Positions 52,004 to 61,279 of a stretch of 64,000 bases of DNA are shown piece after piece. Position 1 is the first letter of the stretch. The number at the start of each line of letters is the position of its first letter. Origin of the DNA: Methanothrix soehngenii GP6 (GTDB lineage: Archaea; Halobacteriota; Methanosarcinia; Methanotrichales; Methanotrichaceae); contig NC_015416.1 of NCBI RefSeq assembly GCF_000204415.1, positions 434,001 to 498,000 on the forward strand, in the 5' to 3' direction. The notes under the pieces are model-generated. The model saw nothing but the letters and a program-made list of their open reading frames with translations, did no database searches and was not told the origin of the DNA. A program made the translations under genes and the position numbers.

Positions 52004-53737
52004 GTGATCGATTCCGTCAAGAACCGCGAGATTGCTGGCATTCTCTACCAAATGGCAGAGCTCCTGGAGCTGCATGCAGAGAATCGCTTCAAGATAATAG
52101 CCTACAGCAGAGCTGCAAGGGCAATCGAATCCCTAACAGAGGATATCGAGCAGGTCTGCAGGGATGGAAGGCTGGAGGGCATTCCTGGCGTTGGGAAAGC
52201 GATCGCTGAGAAGATCAAAGAGTACCTGCGCACCGGCAGGATTCAGTCTCATCAAGACCTCCTGGCGGATACACCGCAGGGCCTGGCCGAGCTTCTCCAG
52301 ATCTCAGGTTTAGGCCCAAAGACGGTCTTTATGCTCCATGAGAAGCTGGATATAACCAACCTGGATGAGCTGGAGAAAGCTGCGAGGGAGCACCGTATTC
52401 GCCGGCTTCCCAGAATGGGCGTGGTGCGCGAGAAGAATATACTGAAATCCATCGAAAGGTACAGGAAGCGCAGCAATCGCATTCTCTACAGCACTGCTGA
52501 GAGCATTGTTGATGAGATCCTGACATATCTGGGAGGCATAGAGGGCCTGGAGCATGCCACTGCCGCAGGAAGCTACCGCCGACGAAAGGAAACCGTTGGA
52601 GACATCGATATTCTGGCCACTGCTGCAAGGCCGGAGGAGATCGTGGCGGCTTTTGTGAAGATGCCTTTAGTAGAGGAGGTCCTGGCCAAGGGTCCCACCA
52701 AAGCGAGCGTCATTATGAATGATACCATCCAGGTGGACCTGAGGATAGTCGAGCACCGGTCCTATGGCACCGTGCTTCAGTACTTCACCGGCTCCAAGGA
52801 GCATAATGTCAGCATGCGCCAGCTTGCTCTCGATCGCGGCTACTCATTGAGCGAGTACTCCCTCACCCGCTTGGCCAATGGCCAGGATCTGTTCTTCGAT
52901 CAGGAGGAAGAGGTTTACCAGGCCCTGGGCCTGCAGTACATACCGCCTGAGCTGCGAGAGGACCGGGGAGAGATCGAGGCGGCGCTGGGAGGGAGGCTGC
53001 CCAGGCTCGTCGAGGCGAAGGATATTCGGGGAGATCTGCATGTCCATAGCATCTGGTCGGACGGCAGAGCCTCCATCATCGAGCTGGCCCAAGCCGCCCG
53101 GTCTCTGGGCTATGAGTATATCGCATTATCCGACCATTCCCCATCGGTAGGCATCGCCGGAGGGATCGGACGAGAGAAGATGGAGGAGAAGATCGAGGCG
53201 GTGGCAGAGGCAAATGATAGCCTGGAAGGGATCACCGTCCTGATGGGTGCGGAGGTGGACATAAAGGCAGACGGCAGTCTGGACTATCCCGATGATCTTC
53301 TGGAAAGGATGGATGTCGTTGTTGCCTCGGTCCATATGGCCCAGCAGCAGAAGGAGAGGACGATAACCGGAAGGCTGATCTCGGCCATAGAAAACCAGAA
53401 CGTAGATATCATTGGCCACCCAACGGGAAGGATCATCAACCAGCGAGAGCCATCGGATATGGATTTTCATGCGGTTTTAGAGGCAGCGGCAAAAACCGGT
53501 ACCGCCCTGGAGATCAATGCTCATCCCAGCCGCCTGGACCTGAATGATGTCAATGCCCGGGCGGCAAAGGAGATGGGAGTTCAGATGAGCATCAACTCCG
53601 ATGCCCATGACGCCGGGCAACTTCTAAACATGAAATACGGGATTAACGTCGCCAGGCGAGCTTGGCTGGAAAAAAAGGACCTGATCAATGCCATGGATTT
53701 GAAGGATCTCATCCAGTTTCTTAAAAAGAAGCATTAG
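52004..53737 (+). CDS. polX: DNA polymerase X family protein with PHP domain
   Basis: 577 residues, start GTG 52004. N-terminal PolX: helix-hairpin-helix region (GIPGVGKAIAEKI, ISGLGPKTVFML) and the nucleotidyl-transferase site AGSYRRRKETVGDIDILA with two metal Asp. C-terminal PHP domain (~335-570) has DLHVHSIWSDG, SDHSPSVG, HPTGRI and NSDAHDAG metal motifs. PolX proteins fill short gaps, and the PHP part may remove 3' ends. The neighbouring nrpR-like gene is 41 bp upstream. Confidence 0.93.
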   Translation: MIDSVKNREIAGILYQMAELLELHAENRFKIIAYSRAARAIESLTEDIEQVCRDGRLEGIPGVGKAIAEKIKEYLRTGRIQSHQDLLADTPQGLAELLQISGLGPKTVFMLHEKLDITNLDELEKAAREHRIRRLPRMGVVREKNILKSIERYRKRSNRILYSTAESIVDEILTYLGGIEGLEHATAAGSYRRRKETVGDIDILATAARPEEIVAAFVKMPLVEEVLAKGPTKASVIMNDTIQVDLRIVEHRSYGTVLQYFTGSKEHNVSMRQLALDRGYSLSEYSLTRLANGQDLFFDQEEEVYQALGLQYIPPELREDRGEIEAALGGRLPRLVEAKDIRGDLHVHSIWSDGRASIIELAQAARSLGYEYIALSDHSPSVGIAGGIGREKMEEKIEAVAEANDSLEGITVLMGAEVDIKADGSLDYPDDLLERMDVVVASVHMAQQQKERTITGRLISAIENQNVDIIGHPTGRIINQREPSDMDFHAVLEAAAKTGTALEINAHPSRLDLNDVNARAAKEMGVQMSINSDAHDAGQLLNMKYGINVARRAWLEKKDLINAMDLKDLIQFLKKKH

Positions 53738-53776
53738 GAGTCTTTTAGCTCTAGATAAAAGGAAGAGATGCAGATT

Positions 53777-55054
53777 TCATTCTTCCTCCATATCCCGGAA
53801 TATGGTCTGCTCTCTTCCCGGTCCAACCGATACCGCAGATATTTCCACACCCAGCAGGTCCTCGAGCTTTTCTACATAATCGCGGGCATTCTCGGGCAGA
53901 TCGTCATAGTCTTTGACCTCGGTTATATCCTCCGTCCAGCCGGGCACTTCTTCATAGATGGGCTTGCAGCGGGCAAGGTCTGTGGTGCTCTCCGGCGGAT
54001 AGCCAAGGGTATCGCCGTCCAGATCGTAGCCCACGCAGATCTTTATGGGATTGATGCCCGTGAGCACATCAAGCTTGGTGAGGGCCATCTCAGTGTAGCT
54101 GTTGAGATATACGGACTTCAGGCCTAAGACGGCATCAAACCAGCCGCATCTGCGCGCCCTTCCCGTGGTGGTGCCGTATTCTCCACCCTTCTCTCTCATC
54201 TGCTCGCCCAGGGAATCGACTAGCTCCGTGGGCATGGGCCCCTCGCCCACCCGGGTGATGTAGGCCTTGATCACTCCCACCACGTTGTCGACCATCACCG
54301 GGCCCACGCCCAGATTTGCGCAGGCGCTTCCTGCGATGGTGAAGCTGGAGGTTACAAACTTCTGGGTGCCGTGAATGACATCCAGAAATGCCCCTTGAGC
54401 CCCTTCAGCCAGGACGCTCTTCTCCTCAAGGATAGCGATGTTGATCTCTCGCGAGACATCGGCGATCCTGCTCTTCAGTTTCTTTCCGATCTCCAGATAC
54501 TCATCGATGTAAGGCGCATATCTGACTACAGTCGGGTCGCCGCCCATATCAAGGATTGCTTTCTCCTTGCCAGGCGCGATCTCCTTCAGCTTGGCTTCCA
54601 GTAAGGCAGGATCGGTGAGGTCACCCATCTGGACCTCCTCGCGAGCGACCTTGTCCACATAGGCAAATCCAATGCCACGGTTTGTGGTCCCGATCTTTTC
54701 CGTCCTCGCCTTCTCACGCAGGCTGTCCAGCTCGATGTGATAGGGCATGATGATCGTCGTCTTGGGATCAATTCCCAAGTCGACCTTGATGCCTTCAGAC
54801 TCCAGGGACTGAATTTCATTCCATAAAACCCGGGGGTTAAGCACCACACCCGGCCCGATCAGAAGCCTGCGGCCGAAGATCGCGCCGCTGGGAACCAGAT
54901 GGAGCTTGTATGTCTTTCCTCCCACAACCACCGTATGACCTGCATTGTCGCCTCCCTGGAAACGAACAATGACATCGTAGTTCTCTGCCAGTAGATCTAT
55001 AACCTTGCCTTTTCCCTCATCACCAAACTGCGCACCGGTGAGTATTGTAAACAT
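53777..55054 (-). CDS. purA: Adenylosuccinate synthetase
   Basis: 425 residues. N-terminal GTP/Mg motif GAQFGDEGKGKVID, then GGDNAGHTVVV, GTTNRGIGFAY, GAQGAFLDV and TTTGRARRCGWFD. It joins aspartate to IMP with GTP as the first of two steps to AMP. It ends 39 bp from the convergent polX gene. Confidence 0.97.
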   Translation of the reverse strand: MFTILTGAQFGDEGKGKVIDLLAENYDVIVRFQGGDNAGHTVVVGGKTYKLHLVPSGAIFGRRLLIGPGVVLNPRVLWNEIQSLESEGIKVDLGIDPKTTIIMPYHIELDSLREKARTEKIGTTNRGIGFAYVDKVAREEVQMGDLTDPALLEAKLKEIAPGKEKAILDMGGDPTVVRYAPYIDEYLEIGKKLKSRIADVSREINIAILEEKSVLAEGAQGAFLDVIHGTQKFVTSSFTIAGSACANLGVGPVMVDNVVGVIKAYITRVGEGPMPTELVDSLGEQMREKGGEYGTTTGRARRCGWFDAVLGLKSVYLNSYTEMALTKLDVLTGINPIKICVGYDLDGDTLGYPPESTTDLARCKPIYEEVPGWTEDITEVKDYDDLPENARDYVEKLEDLLGVEISAVSVGPGREQTIFRDMEEE

Positions 55055-55099
55055 ACTCCGTGAGATGGCCGGTCACGTAGATAACTATTTTGATGGAAA

Positions 55100-55999
55100 T
55101 CATCCCTTTCTGTGATCCAGATTGGAGCAGACATGCTCTGCTATCGCTTCTGTGACATCTATTCCCAGGGCATCATAGATCCCTTTGCCTGAGGGGGTCC
55201 CGTTCACCTCTATTGTCGTCAGGCCATCCTTGCTCTCCAGGAGGTCGACGCCGCAATATATGGCACCAACGGCGCGGGCAGATCTCACCGCCAGGTCCTC
55301 CAGCTCACGGGTTTTCGGACAGGGGGTGGGCCGGCCACCTCGCGCCAGATTGCTGATCCATTCTCCCGGTGGAGCATTGCGATAGATGGCTCCCTGCAAT
55401 CTGCCGTCCACCACGAAAGCCCGGATATCGCGCGCTGAGCCGGAGGTGACATTGATAAACTCCTGCAGGTAGACCATCCCCCTCCTCTCCACTATCTCCC
55501 TCAGACTCTCGATGTCTGCCTGCTTGCTGCTCTTTAAGAGGATGATATCCTTTCCTTTATAGCCGAAAAGCGGCTTGGATACCGCCGTTTTAAAGGAATA
55601 AAGGGCCTCCTCGGCAATCTTTGGGCTGGTGGTGGCCACAGTCCTCGGTGTGGGCACCGAAGCGCCATGCAGCCTCCTGGATGTAGCATACTTGTTTGCC
55701 GCACTGGAGATGGCTTCGGGGGGATTGATGACTGAAATTCCCAACTCCACGAGGGCAGTCAGGGCCTCGAAGCGAAAGGAGACATCGACCGCCCCCCGCC
55801 TCCCCAGGTCGCGGACCACCAGGGCGTCCAGGTCCAGGAGGTTAACGTCGCCGCAACTAAAATCCAGCCTTTTACCGATTCCGCTTTTAAGCTCTGAGAA
55901 ATCAAGGAATGTCGCATCCATCTGCCGCCGGGAAAATGAGGCCATTAAAGCCTGAGCCGTCCAGTCGTCCCGGTCGGAGACCACGATTCCAACTTTCAT
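55100..55999 (-). CDS. RimK-like ATP-grasp ligase (cofactor glutamylation type)
   Basis: 299 residues. RimK architecture: N-terminal pre-ATP-grasp (MKVGIVVSDRDDW), then NPPEAISSAANKYAT, KPLFGYKGKDIIL (glycine-rich lysine loop), YLQEFINV, RAFVVDG and C-terminal TTIEVNGTPSGKG (metal ligands E/N). In methanogens close relatives add glutamate to tetrahydromethanopterin (MptN) or coenzyme F420 (CofF); which one cannot be decided by eye. It sits just upstream of purA and is probably co-transcribed with it. Confidence 0.85.
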   Translation of the reverse strand: MKVGIVVSDRDDWTAQALMASFSRRQMDATFLDFSELKSGIGKRLDFSCGDVNLLDLDALVVRDLGRRGAVDVSFRFEALTALVELGISVINPPEAISSAANKYATSRRLHGASVPTPRTVATTSPKIAEEALYSFKTAVSKPLFGYKGKDIILLKSSKQADIESLREIVERRGMVYLQEFINVTSGSARDIRAFVVDGRLQGAIYRNAPPGEWISNLARGGRPTPCPKTRELEDLAVRSARAVGAIYCGVDLLESKDGLTTIEVNGTPSGKGIYDALGIDVTEAIAEHVCSNLDHRKG

Positions 56000-56124
56000 G
56001 GGCGAGATTTGGCGATCAGATATAATATCTTGATTGTATCCAAGCCTCCCCGGCGTTGAGGGGGCCAGGGCAGGTATCGAGTGGGTAGCGGGATAATTAA
56101 CCCTGGTGGTTTACGGAATACGGA
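56000..56124. other. 125-bp gap upstream of the RimK-like gene
   Basis: Contains the probable promoter (TATAATATC-type at about 56019-56027 on either strand) and no gene. Confidence 0.35.
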
Positions 56125-56397
56125 ATAAAACCGCAGAGGCGCAGAGCGCACGGAGTACGAACGAACGGAGACGACTATTTGCTCATAAATATGCTATTTT
56201 TTTCAAGTGCTGGTAATAAGGTAAATTTCCACGTCTCTGCGAACTCTGCGTCTCTGCGGTTAATATTCGTAGCTGAATATTCAAACACATGGTAGTTACT
56301 GAATAAAACCTCAGAGTCACAGAGCGCACAGGGGATCATGAAAAAATGTCGAATTCTTGTGACTAGCGCACGAACCCACACTAAATAGCGAGGAGCC
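56125..56397. mobile_element. Degenerate MITE-related relic
   Basis: Only the right inverted end is kept (AAATAGCGAGGAGCC, 56383-56397). Inside are two pairs of complementary arms (CCGCAGAGGCGCAGAGCG at about 56131 and its counterpart TCTGCGTCTCTGCGGTT ending at about 56261) similar to the internal arms of the MITEs. The left GGCTC end is absent. It is probably an older or composite member. Its right end directly abuts the acs terminator. Confidence 0.5.
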
Positions 56398-56436
56398 AAA
56401 AAGAAAAAGTTATTCCGCTCAGCCGAGAAGCGGAAT
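56398..56436 (-). terminator. Terminator overlapping the stop of the first acs
   Basis: On the minus strand ATTCCGCT-TCTCGGCTG-AGCGGAAT (56436-56412) folds into an 8-bp stem that includes the stop codon, followed by AACTTTTTCTTTTTGG. Fits a hairpin plus U-tract. Confidence 0.75.
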
Positions 56437-58389
56437 CATATCGAGTGACTTGGGATTGACGACAGAGGACGTGTCGGCAATCTTCTCTCCAAGGGCCCGA
56501 GCTTTGATCAAGGGGCGCACAGGCTTACCTGCCTTGTTCCTGGGGATATCCTCGACAAATACCACATCCGAGGGTATGGCAATCGGACCCAGGGTCTTGC
56601 GTACAAAGGTCTTGATATCCTTCTGCAGGTTGGCGTCACCCTCTATCCCGGGGTTGAGGACGGCATAGACCACAATGCTCTCGCCCTTAACCTTGTCTGG
56701 CTTGCCCACCACAGCAGCGGCTTTCACTGCGGGGTGCTTTTCGGCTGAGGCTTCCACCTCTGCATTGGAGATGCGGTGGCCCGCCACCTTGAGGACATCG
56801 TCTCCCCGTCCCAGGGCCCAGATGTAGCCATCCTCATCCACCCGGGCTTTATCTCCGGAGAAATATTTGCCCGGGAAAGTGGACCAGTAGGTCTCATTAT
56901 ACTGGGCTGGATCCCGATAGATCTCCCTGAGCATGGACGGCCAGGGCTCGGTGATGATGATATCGCCTGTGGCTCCAGCAGCTGATGGCTGGCCGTTCTC
57001 ATCCACTACCCGGACATTATATCCGGGCAGGGGGAATGAGGGTGAGCCGGGCTTGAGCGGGGTTATGGGCAGGGGGGCTATTACCTGAGAGCAGGTCTCG
57101 CTCTGGAACCAGGTGTCCATAATGGGAGCAGCCCCGCCGCCCACATACTTCCTCCACCAGATGAAGGCGTCGGGATTCATGGCTTCGCCCACCGATCCCA
57201 TCAGCCGGACGGTGGAGAGGTCGTACTTCTGCGGCCAATTCGGCCCCTCATTCATGAACATCCTGATGGCGGTGGGGGCAGTATAGATCACACTGACCCC
57301 GTACTCCTCGATGATGGAGAACCAGCGGCCAAAGTCGGGGTAGTCGGGTGAGCCCTCGTACATGACGCTCGTCGCTCCCAAAGAGAGCGGTCCATAGGCG
57401 ATGTAGCTGTGACCGGTGATCCATCCGATGTCTGCTGTGCACCAGTAGACGTCGGTATCCTTGATATCGAAGACCCAGGAGGAGGTAAAAGCGGGGCCAA
57501 CGCTCGCTCCGGCATGGGTATGAACTATCCCTCTGGGTTTGCCTCCGGCGCCGGCGGTGTAGAGGATGAAGAGAGGATCTGCGGAGTCCATGGGCAGCGT
57601 GTCGAATGTTGCCGGCTGGCCGGCCACAAAATCGTCCCACCAGACATCCCTTCCCTCCTGCATGGCGGTCTCCTGGCCGTTCCTCTTTACCACTACCACC
57701 TTCTCGATGTACTCAAGGCCGGCGATGGCCTCATCTGCCTGGGGCTTGGTGGCGATGGGCTTCCCCCGGCGATAAGAGCCATCGCAGGTGATCAGGACCT
57801 TTGGCTGGCAATCCTCCAGGCGGTCGCGGACGGCTACGGCGGAGAATCCTGAGAAGACCACCACATGGATGGCGCCCAGCTTTGCGCAGGCGAGCATGGC
57901 CACCGGCAGCTCGGGAATCATGGGCAGGTATATTCCCACCCGATCGCCCTTCTTGACCCCCATCTTTTGGAGGGCATTGGCGAATCTATTGACATCTCTG
58001 TAAAGCTCGTAGTAGGTTATCTTGCGCACGTCACCCACGGGCTCGCCCACAAAGATGTAGGCCAGTTTGTTCCGCCGCCATGATTTGGCGTGCCTGTCCA
58101 GGGCATTATGGGCGATATTGATCTTGCCGCCAGTGAACCATTTTGCAAAGGGGGCTTTCCACTGCACAACATCCTTGTAGGGCTCGAACCAGTCGGCATA
58201 GGTCCTGGCCATCTCATCCCAGAACTGGACATAGTTCTCAGAGCACCAGGCTCTCAGCTCTTTCTCCGACTTCATGCCCTTCTCCTTCATCCAGGCCATG
58301 ACATTGGAGCTCTCCACAAGGTCCTCAGGCGGATAGAACAGGCCGCCATTAGGGTTCTGAGCAGAATTTTCTGTTTTATTATCAACCAT
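56419..58389 (-). CDS. acs: Divergent acetyl-CoA-synthetase-like protein with altered nucleotide loop
   Basis: 656 residues, full-length AMP-forming acyl-CoA synthetase. The usual ATP-binding loop [10 protein letters not shown] is TAGAGGKPRG here (57529-57558, residues ~278-287). The acetate-pocket motif DTWWQTETG reads DTWFQSETC (Phe ~428). The late catalytic Lys region is PRNKAGKPVRPL instead of [11 protein letters not shown], but the Lys itself is kept. Loss of the Ser/Thr residues that hold the ATP phosphates suggests weak or different adenylation, perhaps another acid. ATG 58389 chosen. It is followed downstream by the terminator at 56398-56436. Confidence 0.85.
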   Translation of the reverse strand: MVDNKTENSAQNPNGGLFYPPEDLVESSNVMAWMKEKGMKSEKELRAWCSENYVQFWDEMARTYADWFEPYKDVVQWKAPFAKWFTGGKINIAHNALDRHAKSWRRNKLAYIFVGEPVGDVRKITYYELYRDVNRFANALQKMGVKKGDRVGIYLPMIPELPVAMLACAKLGAIHVVVFSGFSAVAVRDRLEDCQPKVLITCDGSYRRGKPIATKPQADEAIAGLEYIEKVVVVKRNGQETAMQEGRDVWWDDFVAGQPATFDTLPMDSADPLFILYTAGAGGKPRGIVHTHAGASVGPAFTSSWVFDIKDTDVYWCTADIGWITGHSYIAYGPLSLGATSVMYEGSPDYPDFGRWFSIIEEYGVSVIYTAPTAIRMFMNEGPNWPQKYDLSTVRLMGSVGEAMNPDAFIWWRKYVGGGAAPIMDTWFQSETCSQVIAPLPITPLKPGSPSFPLPGYNVRVVDENGQPSAAGATGDIIITEPWPSMLREIYRDPAQYNETYWSTFPGKYFSGDKARVDEDGYIWALGRGDDVLKVAGHRISNAEVEASAEKHPAVKAAAVVGKPDKVKGESIVVYAVLNPGIEGDANLQKDIKTFVRKTLGPIAIPSDVVFVEDIPRNKAGKPVRPLIKARALGEKIADTSSVVNPKSLDMIPLLG

Positions 58390-58924
58390 TTTAAATCGCC
58401 TTACTATATTAGAGCTTTAAAAGGCATTATTTGTCTTTATGTGATTTATTCACCTATGATTAATTGTTTGTGACACTGTAATGCCTTTTAGACAATTAAT
58501 TTAAGTTTCATTACAAGGATATAAGTTTGTTGAATCCTATTTATGATGATATATTCTCTTTTGACTTATTTTATCTTTAATGGTCTTTTAAGCTAGATTT
58601 ATGGTGTTTTTTCCCATAATAAATTCTTGTTGATTGAGAAAAGCGAATCTATTGGCTATCTGCAATTGCGTCGAATCCCTGGTTTATTCGGAGGTCATGG
58701 TTGGATGAGCATTGTTGTCGCAGCAAGCTGGGAGAAATCGGAATCATATGGTCCAGGAGTGCCGATGGTATTGCCCAGATAATGCCTCTGGCGGGAAATA
58801 TAGCCGTTTATCACGATTCCTTAATTTTGGGCTTTCAAATCAGCAGCATAATTGTAATCATTCATTTTTGCGTCTATTTGGCATGATCCTTGGAATTAAT
58901 AAAAAAAAGAGGGTGATATCCCGC
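58390..58924. other. 535-bp A+T-rich leader of the first acs
   Basis: No gene. On the minus strand it should contain the promoter and leader. Several A+T-rich stretches could be TATA boxes (about 58549-58556, GAATATATC on the minus strand, ~160 nt upstream of the ATG). No one candidate is compelling. No ORF of note. Confidence 0.4.
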
Positions 58925-58945
58925 TTACAGGTCAATGCGCGGGAT
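58899..58945 (-). terminator. Terminator overlapping the stop of the second acs
   Basis: On the minus strand ATCCCGC (58945-58939) pairs with GCGGGAT (58924-58918) around the stop codon, with loop GCATTGACCTGTAA. It is followed by ATCACCCTC and a T8 run (58908-58901). Confidence 0.7.
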
Positions 58946-60910
58946 GTTGTCCACTGACTCGGGATTAGCCAGAGCAGAAAGGTCTCCGGTCTCCTTGCCC
59001 AGGGCCTTGGCCTTGATGACACGGCGCATGATCTTGCCGGACCTGGTCTTGGGGACATCCTTCACGAAGTAGACCTTGTCCGGGTAAGCGACCGGGCCCA
59101 GTACCTTGCGGACGTGGACGGAGATCTCTTTCGCGAGCTCGGGAGATTCAGCAACGCCATCTCTGAGTATGACGAAGGCCACGATCTTCTCGCCCTTGAC
59201 CTCATCAGGCTGGCCGACGACGGCTGCCTCAGCGACCTTGGGGTGAGAAACGGCGGCGGACTCGACCTCAGCATTGGAGATTCTGTGTCCTGCAACCTTC
59301 AGCACATCATCGATTCTGCCCTGGATCCACCAGTAGCCATCCTTGTCGCGGGTGGCCTTGTCTCCAGCCAGATATGTGCCGGGCTTAACCTGCCAGTACA
59401 TATCCCAGTACTCCTTCTTGTACCTGACTTCATCTCTGAAGAAGGCACGGAGCATGCTTGGCCAGGGAGTCTTCTGAACGATGTTGCCGCCGTAACCGAG
59501 TGGCACGGAGTTGGCATCCTCGTCAAAGATATCGGTGTTGAATCCGGGCAATGGGAAGCACACGGAGCCGGGCTTCTCGGGTGTCATGACCAGAGGAGCG
59601 ATGACATGGCATCCGGTCTCAGTCTGCCACCAGGTGTCGATGATTGGTGCCCTGTCAGAGCCGATGTTCTTTCTGAACCACATGTAGGCTTCTGGGTTCA
59701 ATGGCTCGCCCACAGAGGCCAGGATCCTTACCTTGGACAGGTTGTACTTCTTCACGAATTCCTCGCCGGTCTTCATGAACATCCTGATGGCAGTGGGTGC
59801 GGTGTAGAATACAGTGACACCGTACTTCTCAATGATAGACCACCAGCGGCCCAGATCGGGGAAGTCGGGAGAGCCTTCGTAGAGAATGGTTGAGGCGCCG
59901 AGGCACAGGGGACCGTATACCACGTAGCTGTGGCCGGTGATCCATCCGCAGTCTGCAGTGCACCAGAAGACGTCATCATCGTGGACGTCCATTACCCAGG
60001 AGGTTGTCTGAGCGGGTGTGACGGCATATCCGCCGTGAGCGTGCTCAATACCCTTGGGCTTGCCGGTTGTGCCGGAGGTGTAGAGGATGAACAGCCTGTC
60101 TTCTGGATCGAGCATGACGGTCTCGCACTCTTCGGACTGGCCCTTCACGAAATCATCATAATAGACATCGCGTCCCTCGGTCATGGGTACTGCTACCCCG
60201 GTTCTCTTGACGACGACTACCTTCTGAACGGAGGGTGCAGTCTTCATTGCCTCATCCACATTGGGCTTGAGAGGCAGTGGCTTGCCGCGCCTGTAGAAGC
60301 CGTCAGCGGTGACGACAACCTTGGCCTCAGCATCGTTGACCCTGCTGTTCAGGCCGCCGGAGGAGAATCCAGAGAAGACGATGGTGTGAATGGCTCCGAT
60401 CTTGGCGCATGCCAGCATGGTGATGGGCAGCTCTGGGATCATGGGGAGGTAAGCGACGACTCTGTCACCCTTGACTACACCAGCGCCCTTGAGGGCATTG
60501 GCCATCTTGTTGACCTCGATATAGAGCTGGCCGTAGGTGATATCCCTGGCATCTCCAACGGGCTCGCCGATAAAGTGGTAGGCGACCTTGTCCTTCTTGG
60601 CCCCCTTGGCATGCCTGTCCACGGCATTGTAGGCCACATTGATCTTGCCGCCGGTGAACCACTTGTAGTAGGGCTTGCCGGAGTCATCCAGGACCTTGGT
60701 GTAGGGCACAGACCAGTCAGCATAGGTCTTGGCCATCTCGTCCCAAAACTCAATATAATTATCAGAACACCACTTGCGCATCTCCATCTCAGTCTTGAAG
60801 CCCTTCTTCTTCATCCACTGATATGCATTGGAATACTCAATTATGTCCTGAGGGGTGTTGAAAATCCTTGTCTCTTCCTGCAGAGAAGCAGTCTTTGCTG
60901 TTTCAGCCAA
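58925..60910 (-). CDS. acs: Acetyl-CoA synthetase (AMP-forming), copy 2
   Basis: About 661 residues if the TTG at 60910 is the start; ATG 60916 (two codons upstream) is too close to the AAGGAGG. The loop [19 protein letters not shown] and the SGKIMRR lysine region are intact, so it should activate acetate: acetate + ATP + CoA to acetyl-CoA + AMP + PPi, the first step of acetoclastic methanogenesis in Methanothrix. The N-terminal first ~35 residues ([19 protein letters not shown]) resemble copy 3. A TATA box lies ~184 nt upstream. Confidence 0.95.
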   Translation of the reverse strand: MAETAKTASLQEETRIFNTPQDIIEYSNAYQWMKKKGFKTEMEMRKWCSDNYIEFWDEMAKTYADWSVPYTKVLDDSGKPYYKWFTGGKINVAYNAVDRHAKGAKKDKVAYHFIGEPVGDARDITYGQLYIEVNKMANALKGAGVVKGDRVVAYLPMIPELPITMLACAKIGAIHTIVFSGFSSGGLNSRVNDAEAKVVVTADGFYRRGKPLPLKPNVDEAMKTAPSVQKVVVVKRTGVAVPMTEGRDVYYDDFVKGQSEECETVMLDPEDRLFILYTSGTTGKPKGIEHAHGGYAVTPAQTTSWVMDVHDDDVFWCTADCGWITGHSYVVYGPLCLGASTILYEGSPDFPDLGRWWSIIEKYGVTVFYTAPTAIRMFMKTGEEFVKKYNLSKVRILASVGEPLNPEAYMWFRKNIGSDRAPIIDTWWQTETGCHVIAPLVMTPEKPGSVCFPLPGFNTDIFDEDANSVPLGYGGNIVQKTPWPSMLRAFFRDEVRYKKEYWDMYWQVKPGTYLAGDKATRDKDGYWWIQGRIDDVLKVAGHRISNAEVESAAVSHPKVAEAAVVGQPDEVKGEKIVAFVILRDGVAESPELAKEISVHVRKVLGPVAYPDKVYFVKDVPKTRSGKIMRRVIKAKALGKETGDLSALANPESVDNIPRIDL

Positions 60911-61088
60911 TTTCATACCTCCTTCAAATCTCGATCTGGCGTTCCCGGCTCCCGATTTTGTCAGACTTGGTTTTTGAAGAGAACTCTATAGACCTTCAGA
61001 ATGTCTCTTCTGGTCGACTTTCCTCTTAATTGCACATCTTGCGCGTCGCAGGGAGCTCGATGAACTTCGAATCGAAGACTTCTTGCTC
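60911..61088 (-). promoter_or_regulatory. Long 5' leader of acs copy 2
   Basis: About 160 nt of transcribed leader (from ~25 nt below the TATA box to AAGGAGG at ~60918-60924). No coding frame. The length equals that of copy 3, although the two sequences differ, so it may carry post-transcriptional control, inferred only. Confidence 0.35.
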
Positions 61089-61109
61089 ATTTATAAAGTT
61101 ATCGCGATA
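61089..61109 (-). promoter_or_regulatory. acs copy 2 promoter (TATA) with upstream palindrome
   Basis: Minus strand CTTTATAAAT (61098-61089), about 184 nt upstream of the TTG start, giving a leader of ~155-160 nt. The perfect palindrome TATCGCGATA (61100-61109) sits directly upstream of the TATA box, where a regulator could block TBP/TFB. Palindrome function is inferred. Confidence 0.55.
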
Positions 61110-61237
61110 TTAATCATCACTTAAATTAATGGTAATTATTTATCACAAGAATACTGAGTTGCCTTGCATTAATTTAAATATTTTTCTAAAGGAATGCCAA
61201 AATAAATGCTTAGATGTAAGCAGCACAATAATATGAC

Positions 61238-61279
61238 AAAAAAAGGATATAAAAAAGTATGCCCGCTCAGATGAGCGGG
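61238..61279 (-). terminator. Terminator overlapping the stop of the third acs
   Basis: On the minus strand CCCGCTCA-TC-TGAGCGGG (61279-61262) is a perfect 8-bp hairpin containing the stop codon. It is followed by GCATACTTTTTTATATCCTTTTTTT. Confidence 0.8.

Noticed and set aside
57409-58473. Plus-strand open frames opposite the first acs
   Set aside because: Same reason: the minus-strand Acs explains them.
59114-60991. Long plus-strand open frames opposite the second acs
   Set aside because: They are shadows of the strongly codon-biased acs gene on the minus strand.
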